The notes: a model not told the origin generated them from the letters alone. Positions 22,113 to 31,839 are shown, counted from the stretch's first letter. The stretch: 49,355 bases of DNA from CAINDR01 sp964495615 (GCA_964495615.1 CAZBVX010000001.1:1-49355), one strand, 5' to 3'. A program made the numbers and translations.

Positions 22113-23876
22113 GATGGCCTTGATTCTTCTCACACCAGAACTAGAAGACTCTTCTTTTTGAATTTTGAAGCGCCCTAATTCTTCAGTATTTTTGACATGA
22201 GGGCCGCCGCAAATCTCACGAGAAAAAATATTATCCGTGCCAACGGTATAAACTTTTACTTTTTCACCATATTTGGATTCAAAAACTCCCATGGCGCCAG
22301 TATTTTTGGCCTCTTCCAAAGTCATTTCTTCACAAGTAACCGGAAATTTACTTTCAATAGCAAAATTAACCAATTTTTCCACTTCCGCAATCTGTTCAGG
22401 GGTCATTTTTTCTGGATAGGAAAAATCAAAACGAAGACGTTCGGCGGTGATATTGCTTCCTTTCTGAAAAACCGCATCCCCTAATACTTTTCGCAAAGAA
22501 GCAAGCAATAAATGAGCTGCTGTGTGCAATCTGGTGGTTTCTTCACTATTATCCGCCAAACCGCCCTTGAACTTGCCGGCAGAGGCTGTACGAGACAATT
22601 CCTGATGCTTTTCCAGCTCAACCGCAAAACCAGCCTTATCAACGGTCACCCCCTTCTCGTGAGCCAATTCTTCGGTGATCTCCAAAGGAAAGCCGTAGCT
22701 TTGATATAAATTAAAAGCACTCACCCCGTCAATAGCGATGCCGGAAATTTTATTAAATTCCAATAAACCGTGTTCCAGAGTGCGGCCAAATTTTTCTTCT
22801 TCTTTGTCTAATTCAGAACAAATAAAATTCTCGTTACTTCTCAGTTCTGGATAATTTTTTTCATAATCACTAATTACCACCAAAGCCAATTCTTTCAACC
22901 AATTTTTTTTGCTAATTTCTAATTGACGAGCAAAACGCATTGCCCGGCGAAGCAAACGGCGAACAATATATCCCTGATCAGTATTACTTGGCGCCACTCC
23001 TCGTTCATCACCAATAATCATCACGGCCGCTTTCAGGTGGTCAGCAATCACTCGCATTGCTTTTTTGATTTCTGGGCTGTCTGAATATTTCTTGCCGGAA
23101 AGTTCTTCAATTTTGGCGATAATATTTTTGAATAAATCAGTTTGATAATTATCACAGTGATTCAAAACCGCAGTCACCCGTTCCAAGCCAAGGCCAGTAT
23201 CAACATTCTTCTGCTTCAACAATTCAAAAGAGCCATCGGCCTGTTTGTTGTATTGCATAAAAACGTTGTTCCAAATTTCCACCCACTTTTCGTTATCATC
23301 ATTAAAAGAAGCAGGAACTTCTTCCGGTTTACCGGTCCAATAAAAAATTTCGGTATCCGGACCACAAGGACCAGTGGTGCCTGCTGGGCCCCACCAATTA
23401 TTTTTCTTCGGTAGTTTAGCAATTTTTTCCGCTGGCATTCCTAATGACTGCCAAAGCCCAAAAGATTCTTCATCAAAAGGTGCATCGTCATCGCCGGCAA
23501 AAACAGAAACGGCTAATAATTTTGGATCCAGCGCCAACCATTCCGAAGAAGTTAAAAACTCCCAGCTAAACTTGATGGAATCTTCTTTGAAATAATCACC
23601 CAAAGACCAGTTACCCATCATTTCAAAAAAAGTATGATGGGTTTCATCGCCAACTTCTTCAATATCGTCAGTTCGGACGCATTTTTGCGCACTAGCCAAA
23701 CGAACTCCTCCTGGATGTTTTTCTCCCAAAAGATAAGGAACTAAGGGTTGCATTCCAGCAGTAGTGAATAAGACTGTGGCGTCATTTTCTGGAAGCAAAG
23801 AAGCACTCCGAATCACGGTGTGATTTTTGGAGTGAAAAAAGTCTAGATATTTTTGACGAAGTTCGTGCGCAGTCAT
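22104..23876 (-). CDS. alaS: Alanyl-tRNA synthetase without the C-Ala domain
   Basis: 590 residues against about 870. The aminoacylation domain (RQKYLDFFHSKNH; ATVLFTTAGMQPL; KCVRTDDIEEVG; HHTFFEMMGNWSLGDYFK), the tRNA-recognition domain and the editing domain (HTAAH 451-455; C556 and H560 in CGGPH) are all present. The protein ends at SSSSGVRRIKAILT, exactly where other AlaRS enzymes continue into the linker and oligomerising C-Ala domain. It should charge and proofread, probably as a monomer. It lies 24 bases downstream of murB in the same direction. Confidence 0.96.
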   Translation of the reverse strand: MTAHELRQKYLDFFHSKNHTVIRSASLLPENDATVLFTTAGMQPLVPYLLGEKHPGGVRLASAQKCVRTDDIEEVGDETHHTFFEMMGNWSLGDYFKEDSIKFSWEFLTSSEWLALDPKLLAVSVFAGDDDAPFDEESFGLWQSLGMPAEKIAKLPKKNNWWGPAGTTGPCGPDTEIFYWTGKPEEVPASFNDDNEKWVEIWNNVFMQYNKQADGSFELLKQKNVDTGLGLERVTAVLNHCDNYQTDLFKNIIAKIEELSGKKYSDSPEIKKAMRVIADHLKAAVMIIGDERGVAPSNTDQGYIVRRLLRRAMRFARQLEISKKNWLKELALVVISDYEKNYPELRSNENFICSELDKEEEKFGRTLEHGLLEFNKISGIAIDGVSAFNLYQSYGFPLEITEELAHEKGVTVDKAGFAVELEKHQELSRTASAGKFKGGLADNSEETTRLHTAAHLLLASLRKVLGDAVFQKGSNITAERLRFDFSYPEKMTPEQIAEVEKLVNFAIESKFPVTCEEMTLEEAKNTGAMGVFESKYGEKVKVYTVGTDNIFSREICGGPHVKNTEELGRFKIQKEESSSSGVRRIKAILT

Positions 23877-23900
23877 ATATTTAGCAATTAAATGTTTTCC

Positions 23901-24917
23901 TTATATTATATTAACTTCTTCCTCTAAATCAATAGCAAACATTTTTTTGACACTCTTCTTGATTTTCTGGACTAAGGCTAATAATTCCTTGGCGCTAGCG
24001 CCGCCATAATTCACCAAAATCAAAGCCTGCTTTTCATAAGCACCAACTTTGCCAAATTTTTTACCCTTAAATCCCGCCCTATCAATTAACCAACCTGCCG
24101 GCACTTCTATTTTTTTGCCAGCCGGAAAACTAACAACATCTGGAAAAATTTTTTTTAATTTTTTTAATTCGGAAACGGTAATTTTTGGATTCTTAAAAAA
24201 TGAACCGGCATTTGGCAAAACGGCTGGTGTCGGCAATTTACTATTTCTAATTTCTTGAATCACCGCCACTACTTGTTTCAAATTTGGCTTTCTAATTCCC
24301 TTTTCTTTCAAGTGTAAAAGAATATCGCCATAACTCAAATTGAAATCAGCTTTCTTTTTTAATTTTAAAGCCACGGAATAAATAAAATATTTTCCTTTTA
24401 ATTTGTTTTTAAAAATACTTTCCCGATAAGCAAAGCGGCAATCTTCGGCAGTAAAAACTTTTTCTTTACCGGTTTTTAAATTGATAGCTACCAGGTGATC
24501 AAAAATGTCTTTTAGTTCCACGCCATAAGCACCAATATTTTGGACCGGCGCGGCACCGACTGTTCCTGGCACCAAAAAAAGATTTTCGGCGCCATACCAG
24601 CCGTTTTCAGTAATCAAATGGACAAGGTGCGTCCAGCTTTCCCCAGATAAAGAAGAAAAGACCACTGAGTTGGCATCTTCAAATAAAACACCCGTGCCTT
24701 TGATTTCATTTTTGATTACCAAACCTTTAATTTTTTTGCTAATCAAAATATTAGAACCGCCTCCCAAAACAAAAATCGGTAAATTCTTTTCTTTTGCCCA
24801 AGCAATCACTTCTAAAAGTTCTTCCTTGTTTGACACCGCCGCAAAGAACTCAGCTTTGGCCGCCATTTTGAAAGTATTAAATTTTTGCAAATCAACGTTG
24901 CGTTCTATTTTTAACAT
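23901..24917 (-). CDS. murB: UDP-N-acetylenolpyruvoylglucosamine reductase
   Basis: 338 residues. FAD enzyme that reduces UDP-GlcNAc-enolpyruvate to UDP-MurNAc in the cytoplasm. FAD-binding segments FVLGGGSNILIS and GTVGAAPVQNIGAYGVELKD are clear; CRFAYRESIFKN, NAGSFFKNP (with the catalytic serine) and PAGWLIDRAGFKG follow. The architecture resembles type I or IIb enzymes of normal length. It lies 9 bases after the ABC exporter gene in the cell-wall operon. Confidence 0.96.
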   Translation of the reverse strand: MLKIERNVDLQKFNTFKMAAKAEFFAAVSNKEELLEVIAWAKEKNLPIFVLGGGSNILISKKIKGLVIKNEIKGTGVLFEDANSVVFSSLSGESWTHLVHLITENGWYGAENLFLVPGTVGAAPVQNIGAYGVELKDIFDHLVAINLKTGKEKVFTAEDCRFAYRESIFKNKLKGKYFIYSVALKLKKKADFNLSYGDILLHLKEKGIRKPNLKQVVAVIQEIRNSKLPTPAVLPNAGSFFKNPKITVSELKKLKKIFPDVVSFPAGKKIEVPAGWLIDRAGFKGKKFGKVGAYEKQALILVNYGGASAKELLALVQKIKKSVKKMFAIDLEEEVNII

Positions 24918-24926
24918 AAATTTATT

Positions 24927-26717
24927 TTACTTTACTTCACCCAATTCTTGCAATTCAATTAGCTTGGCATATAAGCCACCACTGATTCTAGATAATTCTT
25001 GATGACTGCCACTTTCTACCAAGGAACCATTTTCCAAAACCAAGATTTTGTCAGCTTTTTTGATAGTACTTAAACGATGAGCAATAATAATCATTGTTCT
25101 ACCTTTGCTTATTTTATCCATGGCATCTTGAATTAATTTTTCACTATAACTATCCAGATTGGAAGTTGCCTCATCAAAAATCAAGACCTTTGGATTGGCA
25201 AGAATTGCTCTGGCGATACCAATGCGTTGGCGTTGTCCACCAGAAAGTTTGATACCTCTTTCGCCAACCATTGTGTCGTATTTCTGATCAAGCTTATCAA
25301 TAAACTCTTCCGCATTAGCAATTCTAGCTGCCGCCTCAATTTCTTGAAAAGAAGCATCTGGTTTGGCATAGGCAATATTCTCGCTAATTGATAAATCAAA
25401 AATTTCTACCTCTTGGGGCACAATGGCAAAAAATTTACGGAAAGAATAAAGATCATAATCTTTGATATTTTTTCCATCCAATAGCACTTCCCCTTCTTGC
25501 GGATCGTAGTGGCGATAAACCAAACGAGCGATTGTTGTTTTGCCGCCGCCAGAAGGGCCAACCAAAGCCGTGACTCCGCCAGCAGGGATTTTACAAGTTA
25601 AATTATTTATCGCTGGACTAGAATTTTCTGAATAAAAGAAAGAAGCATTTTTAAACTCCAGTTCTCCGTAAATATTTTTTGGTTTGATGGCTTTTGATTT
25701 ATTAACAATATCACGTGGTGTGTTGAAAAGTTTCAATAAACGGCTAATACCCTCGCGGCCTTCTTCCATTTTGTCATAGAAACGCGACAAACGATAAAGT
25801 GAACTATAAGCCTTTTCACTGATTGTAAAAATAAAAATCAAAGAACCAATACTAAGCTCGCCGGTATAAACAAAATAAACTCCCAAAAAAAGCACCGTTG
25901 CCCTTCCCAAGTCAACAATCGCATTACGGCCCAAGCCAACTTTCATCATCCAGCCATATTGTCGATTATCATTTTCTCGAATTCGGCTTTTGATTTTGTC
26001 TATTTCTTTCAATTCACGCTTCTCCTGAACAAAAGATTGAACCGCATTAATATTAATAATTGACTGAGCAGTTTTTCCGGAAGCCATTTCATAATCACGA
26101 TAAAGCTGCTTGCGCACCGGATACATTTTTTTGTTTGACCAATAAGTAATAAAAATAAACAGCGGTGCAAAAATCAAAAAAGAAGCGCCAATTCGCCAAT
26201 CATTCAAAAATAAAATAATTGCCGTAAAAAGCAACTGAATAATTGTCGGCACAATCTCCCAAAAAGTATTCGCAACAAATTGAGCAATTCGATCAATTCC
26301 TCTTTCAATTTTGACAATTTTTGCCCCCGTATTTTCTTTTTCGTGATAACCAAGACTGAGATAAGTTAATTTCTGTTGAGCTTTGATTCCCAAAAAATAT
26401 TCAATATTCACCATAAAGCGCAAAATTTTGCGATCACTAACATATTGAATCAAGGAACGGGTTTCATTAGCTAATAAATAATAAACTATCAACCATAAAA
26501 TATGAGTAATTTCTGCTTGACTAAAATTGGTCAGGCCATCAATTACAAATTTTAAAATATATGGTTGAACCATATCCAAGCCAGCAGTAAAAGCGGCAAT
26601 TCCTAGCAATATAAAAATCTGACGATGAAAATCGTTAAATAAACGCCACAATTCAAGCCAAAACATCTTCCAGCTGATTGTTTCTTCTGGTTTTTTCAAA
26701 TTATCCTGATTATCCAT
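24927..26717 (-). CDS. ABC-type exporter, MsbA/half-transporter type
   Basis: 596 residues. A six-helix transmembrane domain (residues about 35-320) is fused to an ATP-binding domain. Walker A is GPSGGGKTTIARL, the signature LSGGQRQRIGIARA, Walker B VLIFDEATSNLD, and the H-loop IIAHRLSTI. As a half-transporter it would work as a dimer. It sits between murC and murB with gaps of under 10 bases, which suggests a job in moving lipid-linked envelope precursors or glycan, but the substrate is inferred from context only. A multidrug or lipid exporter is an alternative. Confidence 0.92.
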   Translation of the reverse strand: MDNQDNLKKPEETISWKMFWLELWRLFNDFHRQIFILLGIAAFTAGLDMVQPYILKFVIDGLTNFSQAEITHILWLIVYYLLANETRSLIQYVSDRKILRFMVNIEYFLGIKAQQKLTYLSLGYHEKENTGAKIVKIERGIDRIAQFVANTFWEIVPTIIQLLFTAIILFLNDWRIGASFLIFAPLFIFITYWSNKKMYPVRKQLYRDYEMASGKTAQSIININAVQSFVQEKRELKEIDKIKSRIRENDNRQYGWMMKVGLGRNAIVDLGRATVLFLGVYFVYTGELSIGSLIFIFTISEKAYSSLYRLSRFYDKMEEGREGISRLLKLFNTPRDIVNKSKAIKPKNIYGELEFKNASFFYSENSSPAINNLTCKIPAGGVTALVGPSGGGKTTIARLVYRHYDPQEGEVLLDGKNIKDYDLYSFRKFFAIVPQEVEIFDLSISENIAYAKPDASFQEIEAAARIANAEEFIDKLDQKYDTMVGERGIKLSGGQRQRIGIARAILANPKVLIFDEATSNLDSYSEKLIQDAMDKISKGRTMIIIAHRLSTIKKADKILVLENGSLVESGSHQELSRISGGLYAKLIELQELGEVK

Positions 26718-26723
26718 ATTAAT

Positions 26724-28142
26724 TTATTTCCCTAATAACCCCTCTCCCACTCGGAAAATATCACCTGCACCCATTAACAACAACAAATCTCCTTTCTTCA
26801 AGTTGTCGCGCAAATAAACTTCGGCGGCTTTTAGGTCTTTGAAATATTTTACCTGCTGTTTATTTTTTTCAAGCTTGTTTCCCTTCTGAATTTCCGCCAC
26901 CAAGTCTTTACTAGAAATTCCGCCTTGCTTTTCACGGGCAGAACCATAAATTTCCAACACTCCCAAAAAGTCTACGCCAGAAAAACTTTTGATAAAATTT
27001 TTAAACAAGGCCTTGGTGCGAGTAAAAGTATGTGGATGAAAAAATACTACCAAGCGTTTGTTCTGATAAGCCTCCTTGAAAGCTTTAACTGTTGCCTGCA
27101 CTTCGGATGGATGATGAGCATAGTCATCATAAACTTTCACCCCTTTGAATTCACCCAACAATTCCGAACGACGAGCAGTGCCCAAAAAAGTAGCGAGATG
27201 TTTTTTTATTTCTGACATTTCTACTCCCAAAGCCAAAGCACCAGCAATCACTGCCAAGGCGTTAGCAATATTGTGCGCTCCTAATAATTTGATTTTGAAA
27301 GTTCCGGCTTGTCCAAAAATTTTAAAATATTGCTGGCCGTCTTTGATTGTCGCGCCATAAGCCACGAGAATTCCTTTTTCGCCCCAATGTTTGGCTTCGG
27401 CAGAAGTCGTAAGCACTGCATAAGGAAAAACTCTTCCCTGACAATATTTTGCGGCTTCAATTGCTTGTTCGTCTTGAACATTCACTGCCAAAAAACCTTT
27501 GGCGGGAATTTTTTTGACGAAATCAATAAAGGCTTGAAGATAAGCTTTCTTGGTTTTGTAATAATCAGGATGATCGTAATCAACATTGTTCAATAATACT
27601 CCTTGCGGAAAAAAATAGCGCAACTTGTTGCCGTATTCATCAGCTTCCGCCACAAACAATTTTGATTTTCCGGAAATGGCACTGCCTTTGAATTGTGGTA
27701 CACGAGCACCAACCAAAACATTTGGTTCCAGTCCAGCTTTTTGCAGAACATAACCCAGCCAAGCGGAAGTGGTGGTCTTTCCGTGACTGCCGCAAACTGC
27801 TACCCCGCGATGAGCACTAAAAACTGCACCAACGGCTTCGGAAAAATTAAGCACCAAGGAATTTTTGAATTTGGCCAAGGCGGCGACTTCCTCATTATTT
27901 TTTTTGTCGTAGGCAATAGAATAGACAATCAAATCGACTGGCTTGACTTGTGTCGCCTTGAAACCGGCAAAAACTTCCACGCCAGCATCACGCAAAACTT
28001 TGTCGGTCATAAAAGTTTCCGACACGTCTGAACCAGAAACAATCACTCCTTGCTGACGCAAGAATTGAGCAAGCATCGTCATTCCCACACCCTTGATGCC
28101 AATAAAATAGGCGGATTTAATTTTTTTGCCTTGAATATTCAT
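26724..28142 (-). CDS. murC: UDP-N-acetylmuramate--L-alanine ligase
   Basis: 472 residues. Adds L-alanine to UDP-MurNAc, the first peptide-stem step. It has the N-terminal UDP-binding domain (YFIGIKGVGMTMLAQFLRQQG; GSDVSE), the ATP loop GSHGKTTTSAWLG (about 115-127), the NVDYDHPDYY motif, HNIANALAVIAGAL, and the C-terminal YDDYAHHPSEVQATVKAF. Length is typical. It overlaps murG by 26 bases. The first two residues of the glycine-rich loop are as in MurC, not MurD/E/F. Confidence 0.96.
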   Translation of the reverse strand: MNIQGKKIKSAYFIGIKGVGMTMLAQFLRQQGVIVSGSDVSETFMTDKVLRDAGVEVFAGFKATQVKPVDLIVYSIAYDKKNNEEVAALAKFKNSLVLNFSEAVGAVFSAHRGVAVCGSHGKTTTSAWLGYVLQKAGLEPNVLVGARVPQFKGSAISGKSKLFVAEADEYGNKLRYFFPQGVLLNNVDYDHPDYYKTKKAYLQAFIDFVKKIPAKGFLAVNVQDEQAIEAAKYCQGRVFPYAVLTTSAEAKHWGEKGILVAYGATIKDGQQYFKIFGQAGTFKIKLLGAHNIANALAVIAGALALGVEMSEIKKHLATFLGTARRSELLGEFKGVKVYDDYAHHPSEVQATVKAFKEAYQNKRLVVFFHPHTFTRTKALFKNFIKSFSGVDFLGVLEIYGSAREKQGGISSKDLVAEIQKGNKLEKNKQQVKYFKDLKAAEVYLRDNLKKGDLLLLMGAGDIFRVGEGLLGK

Positions 28143-29157
28143 AAATTTTTTCTGCGAGAAATTCGGCAGCGCCGGGTTTTATCATTTTTTTAACTTCCGT
28201 TGATATTCTGTTTAACTCTTCTTTATCTCCAAAAAGTTGATTTATTTTTTCAACAAATAACTTAGCATTTAATTCTTTTTGTTCCAAAATTATAGAAGAA
28301 TTTTTAAAAAAATTAGCATTATCTTCCTGATGAGAATCTGGAATCGGAATCAAGATTGCCGGTTTGGCCAACAAAGCTATTTCGGACAAAGTGCCCAGGC
28401 CGCAACGGGAAACAATCAAATCGCTAACGGCCATCAGCTTAATAATTTCCGCGTGGGGCAAAAAATCATAAGCCTGATAATTATTACTATTTTCGGCCTT
28501 TTTCTTTCCGTTGCCGCACAGATAATCAGCACCTGTTCCGCCACCGGTAACCAAAATAATCGGCAAAGAATCTTGAAGATGATATTGCTCTTTGGTTGGC
28601 GTCAAATTGTTTTGAGCATTTTTTAACTCTTCTTCGTCTAGCGGATTGCCAAGCCAGATGGCGTTTTTGTAGTCTTGGAGAGATTTTTCAAAAGTTACGG
28701 TTTTGGAAGAAGCAATGGGAGCAATAATTTTGTTGGCCAAACCGGGACGAAAATCTTGCTGATGAATTAAAACTGGAATACCCAAAATTTTTGCGGCCCA
28801 AGCCGGTGGCACTGCCACAAAGCCGCCAGCAGAAAAAAAAGCTTGCGGCCGATATTTTGCTAACAGAAACAAAGCTTGAAAAAAAGCAAAAATAATTAAA
28901 AATAAATCACTAAAATTTCGCCAAGAAAAATAACGACGGAATTTTCCAGATTGAATTGTTAAGTATTTAATATTCAAAGCGGATTCTTCGTTTTTCACCA
29001 AGGAAAGTTCTGGACCGGAAATAGTACCAAAAAACAAAAACTCAACTTCTGAGTGGCGACGTTTCAAGACTCGCGCCACATTAAGAAGAGGCACTACTGG
29101 GCCGCCAGTTCCGCCGCCGCTTAAAGCGATTAAGATTTTATTTGTTTTATTTGCCAT
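28117..29157 (-). CDS. murG: Divergent MurG (lipid II synthase) with altered motifs
   Basis: 346 residues of GT28 type. MurG adds GlcNAc to lipid I at the inner face of the membrane. The N-terminal loop reads SGGGTGGPVVPLL: the histidine usual in GGTGGH is a proline. The HEQN segment reads HQQDFRPGLANK. In the C-terminal domain, GGGTGA (206-210) is followed after only about 20 residues by YDFLPHAEIIKLMAVSDLIVSRCGLGTLSEIA, whereas other MurG proteins have about 45-50 residues there including a beta strand and the hhTG loop. The donor-site glutamate region is kept. Position between ftsW and murC supports the assignment, but the protein is unusual. Confidence 0.88.
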   Translation of the reverse strand: MANKTNKILIALSGGGTGGPVVPLLNVARVLKRRHSEVEFLFFGTISGPELSLVKNEESALNIKYLTIQSGKFRRYFSWRNFSDLFLIIFAFFQALFLLAKYRPQAFFSAGGFVAVPPAWAAKILGIPVLIHQQDFRPGLANKIIAPIASSKTVTFEKSLQDYKNAIWLGNPLDEEELKNAQNNLTPTKEQYHLQDSLPIILVTGGGTGADYLCGNGKKKAENSNNYQAYDFLPHAEIIKLMAVSDLIVSRCGLGTLSEIALLAKPAILIPIPDSHQEDNANFFKNSSIILEQKELNAKLFVEKINQLFGDKEELNRISTEVKKMIKPGAAEFLAEKIYEYSRQKN

Positions 29158-30352
29158 ATTTTTGACGATTGCGAATTGAGAGACCCTCTCGAGTCTGTTT
29201 GCTAATATTGATTAATAAGCCCATGGCCATCATCACCGAAATCATTGCCGTTCCACCATAACTAATAAAAGGCAAAGGAACGCCAGTCATTGGAATAAGA
29301 TTAATCATCCCGCCAATATTAAAAAACGCTTGAATCATAATCCAAAAAACCACCCCAATCGCCAAGTTGCGCCCGAATCCATCTGGTGCATTTTTGGCAA
29401 TTCGATAACCGCGATAAAAAATAAAAGCAAACAACAAAATCAGAACAACATTAAAAACAAAGCCAATTTCTTCAGAAATAATGGGAAAAATGGAATCGCC
29501 ATATACTTCTGGCAAATAATTGAATTTCTGACGACTTTGTCCAAGACCACGGCCGAACAAACCACCGGAACCAACCGCAATCAAAGCCTGATTAATTTGA
29601 TAACATTCATTAAGTTTGGTTTTTTCGTTGTTTGGGTCTTTCAAACATTGAAAACGGCTAGCTTTGTAGTCGGTTTTTCCATTTTCCCCCTCTACTGGTC
29701 TGGTTGATACCTGATAAACAAGAAAGCCGGCCACCAAAGCCATTAAGCCAACCAAAAGAATATGTTTAAAATTACCGCCGCCAACAAAAAAGACAGCAAT
29801 CGAAGTTGAAATAATAATCAACAAAGTCCCTAAATCTGGCTGCAAATACATCAAAAATCCGATAATAAATAAAATAATCAAAAAAGGAACAATTCCTTGA
29901 GAATAATCATTCAATTGATTTTTCTTCACTTCTAACCAGGCAGAAAGATAAAGCAAAAAGGCTAATTTTACAAACTCAGAAGGCTGAATGGATTGACCAA
30001 AAATATTAATCCAACTACGAGCAGTGCCATATTCAGAACGCAAACCAGGTACAAAAACCAGAATCAAAAGAAAAATTGAACCGAACAAAAAAAACAAAGC
30101 AAATCTTTGCCAACGATGGTAATCTACTCGAGAAATTAGATAACAAGCGCCAGCACCCAAAATAATTGCCACTAATTGATGAAAAAAATAATAATAACTA
30201 TTCTGTCTGGATAGATAACTAACCACCGAAGAAGCACTGGAAAGCATCACCAAACCAAAAAGTAAAATTGCCACCAAGGCGACAATCAGTTTTTTATCCG
30301 GCTCATGTTCGCCCTTCAAGGGGGCAAATAATTTTTTGATGGCGTTCAGCAT
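29147..30352 (-). CDS. ftsW: Lipid II polymerase of the SEDS family, FtsW type
   Basis: 401 residues with about ten membrane helices. SEDS signatures are present: RSWINIFGQSIQPSEFVKLAF, LMYLQPDLGT, GSGGLFGRGLGQSRQKFNYLPE, DSIFPIISEEIGF and GVPLPFISYGGTAM. It polymerises lipid II into glycan strands with a partner PBP, which is not in this window. One extracellular loop (after YQVSTRPVEG, to YQINQAL) is lengthened with two cysteines, which could form a disulphide. Position between mraY and murG is the classic dcw order; the division protein FtsW is more likely than RodA. Confidence 0.94.
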   Translation of the reverse strand: MLNAIKKLFAPLKGEHEPDKKLIVALVAILLFGLVMLSSASSVVSYLSRQNSYYYFFHQLVAIILGAGACYLISRVDYHRWQRFALFFLFGSIFLLILVFVPGLRSEYGTARSWINIFGQSIQPSEFVKLAFLLYLSAWLEVKKNQLNDYSQGIVPFLIILFIIGFLMYLQPDLGTLLIIISTSIAVFFVGGGNFKHILLVGLMALVAGFLVYQVSTRPVEGENGKTDYKASRFQCLKDPNNEKTKLNECYQINQALIAVGSGGLFGRGLGQSRQKFNYLPEVYGDSIFPIISEEIGFVFNVVLILLFAFIFYRGYRIAKNAPDGFGRNLAIGVVFWIMIQAFFNIGGMINLIPMTGVPLPFISYGGTAMISVMMAMGLLINISKQTREGLSIRNRQKYGK

Positions 30353-30356
30353 GTTG

Positions 30357-31406
30357 TTACCAATTTTTATCTAAAAGAAAAATCATCAAACCAAGGGCAG
30401 CAAAAACCCCGGCAACGACCCAAAAACGCATGACGATTTTTGCCTCCGACCAGCCGACCGCTTGAAAATGATGATGGATCGGAGCTGAGCGAAAAACTTT
30501 TTTCTTGAATATTTTTTTGGATAAAATTTGAATAATTACCGAAAGAGATTCAACCAAAAAAACAAAACCAATCGGAATTAACAACAAAGCATTGTTGGTT
30601 AACATTGCAATCACGCCCAGGGTGATGCCCAAACTCATTGATCCGGTATCGCCCATATAGAATCGGGCTGGCGGAATATTGAACCAAAGAAAGGAAAGCA
30701 GAGCACCAAGAATGACTGCACAAAAAGCCGCCAGATCATAACGCCCCAAACTAAAACAAATCATTGCGAAAGCGCCATAAGCAATCATCAAGGTGCCGCC
30801 CGCCAAACCATCCAAGCCATCAGTTTCATTCACCGAGAAAGCAGTGGCGACGATAATAAAAACAAAAACTGGAATATACCACCAACCAATTTCAAAACTT
30901 CCCAAAAATGTCAGATGCAAAACTGTCCAATCTAGCTTGAAATAAAACCACAGGGCCGCCAAAACAGCAATAATTAAATAAACCAACAAACGATGGCGCA
31001 ATTTCAAGCCGCCGCCGCCTTTTACTCCCAAGCCGCGAATATCCAACCAATCATCAAGCAAGCCAATCAGGGCCGAGGCAAGCAAAACCCCCAAAGGCAA
31101 AAAGGTTTCCGGGCGAGACAAAAAATTGAGATGAGCCAACCAAGAATCAGGAAAGCACAAAGAAGCAAAATAGAAAAAAACACAGAAAAAAAGAACTGTG
31201 AACCAAATCAAAATACCACCCATTGTTGGAGTTCCCTCTTTGTGGGCATGCAATGAGCTAAAAATTGGTGTCGCACCACTATTCCTGATTTTTTTTCTTA
31301 GTTTGTATTTGTAGAGAAAATGTGTGAGAACCGGAGTGAGAAAAAAGGAGAAAGCAAAAGCCAGGGTTAATAAAAAAATTAAACGAGTAATGTTGAAAGT
31401 AGTCAT
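30357..31406 (-). CDS. mraY: Phospho-N-acetylmuramoyl-pentapeptide transferase
   Basis: 349 residues, about ten membrane helices. It makes lipid I from UDP-MurNAc-pentapeptide and undecaprenyl phosphate. Signatures: GTPTMGGILIW, LIGLLDDWLDI (with the DD pair), VNETDGLDGLAGG, and FYMGDTGSMSLGITLG; the C-terminal histidine cluster APIHHHFQAVGWSE is intact. Normal length. It is 4 bases upstream of ftsW and 1 base downstream of a small membrane protein gene. Confidence 0.97.
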   Translation of the reverse strand: MTTFNITRLIFLLTLAFAFSFFLTPVLTHFLYKYKLRKKIRNSGATPIFSSLHAHKEGTPTMGGILIWFTVLFFCVFFYFASLCFPDSWLAHLNFLSRPETFLPLGVLLASALIGLLDDWLDIRGLGVKGGGGLKLRHRLLVYLIIAVLAALWFYFKLDWTVLHLTFLGSFEIGWWYIPVFVFIIVATAFSVNETDGLDGLAGGTLMIAYGAFAMICFSLGRYDLAAFCAVILGALLSFLWFNIPPARFYMGDTGSMSLGITLGVIAMLTNNALLLIPIGFVFLVESLSVIIQILSKKIFKKKVFRSAPIHHHFQAVGWSEAKIVMRFWVVAGVFAALGLMIFLLDKNW

Positions 31407-31407
31407 A

Positions 31408-31821
31408 TTAACGAAAATTCACCAAATAAATAGCAAAAAGTGCAGCTCCCAAAAAACCCTCACAGACTGTTAGGCCACCCCAAATAAAAAATGAAAAGAA
31501 TTTGTAGTCTTTATTTTTGGAGATTAATAATAAAATCAAAAAATCAAGAATAAAAATAGCTGCGCCCACCAATGCAAAATTAAAAATCAAACTTTTGGCT
31601 CCAATCCAGTCGACACCGAAATCAATATTGTAGTGCAAAACTAAGATTTCTTCTTGAAAGTTGTTAAAAATTTCCAGAGCGCCAAGAAACAAAGAAATCA
31701 CCAAAAAAAGATTAAGCAAAAAAAAGACCCAGGAATGCCGCCAAGCAAAAACTGAACGAAAAGCCAAAGCAGTTCGATCACGGAACAAATACCATTTTTC
31801 AGATAATTTTGAATATTTCAT
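31408..31821 (-). CDS. Unnamed membrane protein heading the mur cluster
   Basis: 137 residues, not recognised. Three membrane helices are predicted: about 32-48 (WVFFLLNLFLVISLFLG), about 80-98 (FNFALVGAAIFILDFLILL) and about 107-132. The N-terminal 28 residues are basic and amphipathic. It starts 20 bases after an extended -10 promoter and abuts mraY by one base, so it is cotranscribed with peptidoglycan genes. A helper of MraY or FtsW is conceivable from context alone. Confidence 0.75.
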   Translation of the reverse strand: MKYSKLSEKWYLFRDRTALAFRSVFAWRHSWVFFLLNLFLVISLFLGALEIFNNFQEEILVLHYNIDFGVDWIGAKSLIFNFALVGAAIFILDFLILLLISKNKDYKFFSFFIWGGLTVCEGFLGAALFAIYLVNFR

Positions 31822-31839
31822 AAATCTTTCAATAATTCT

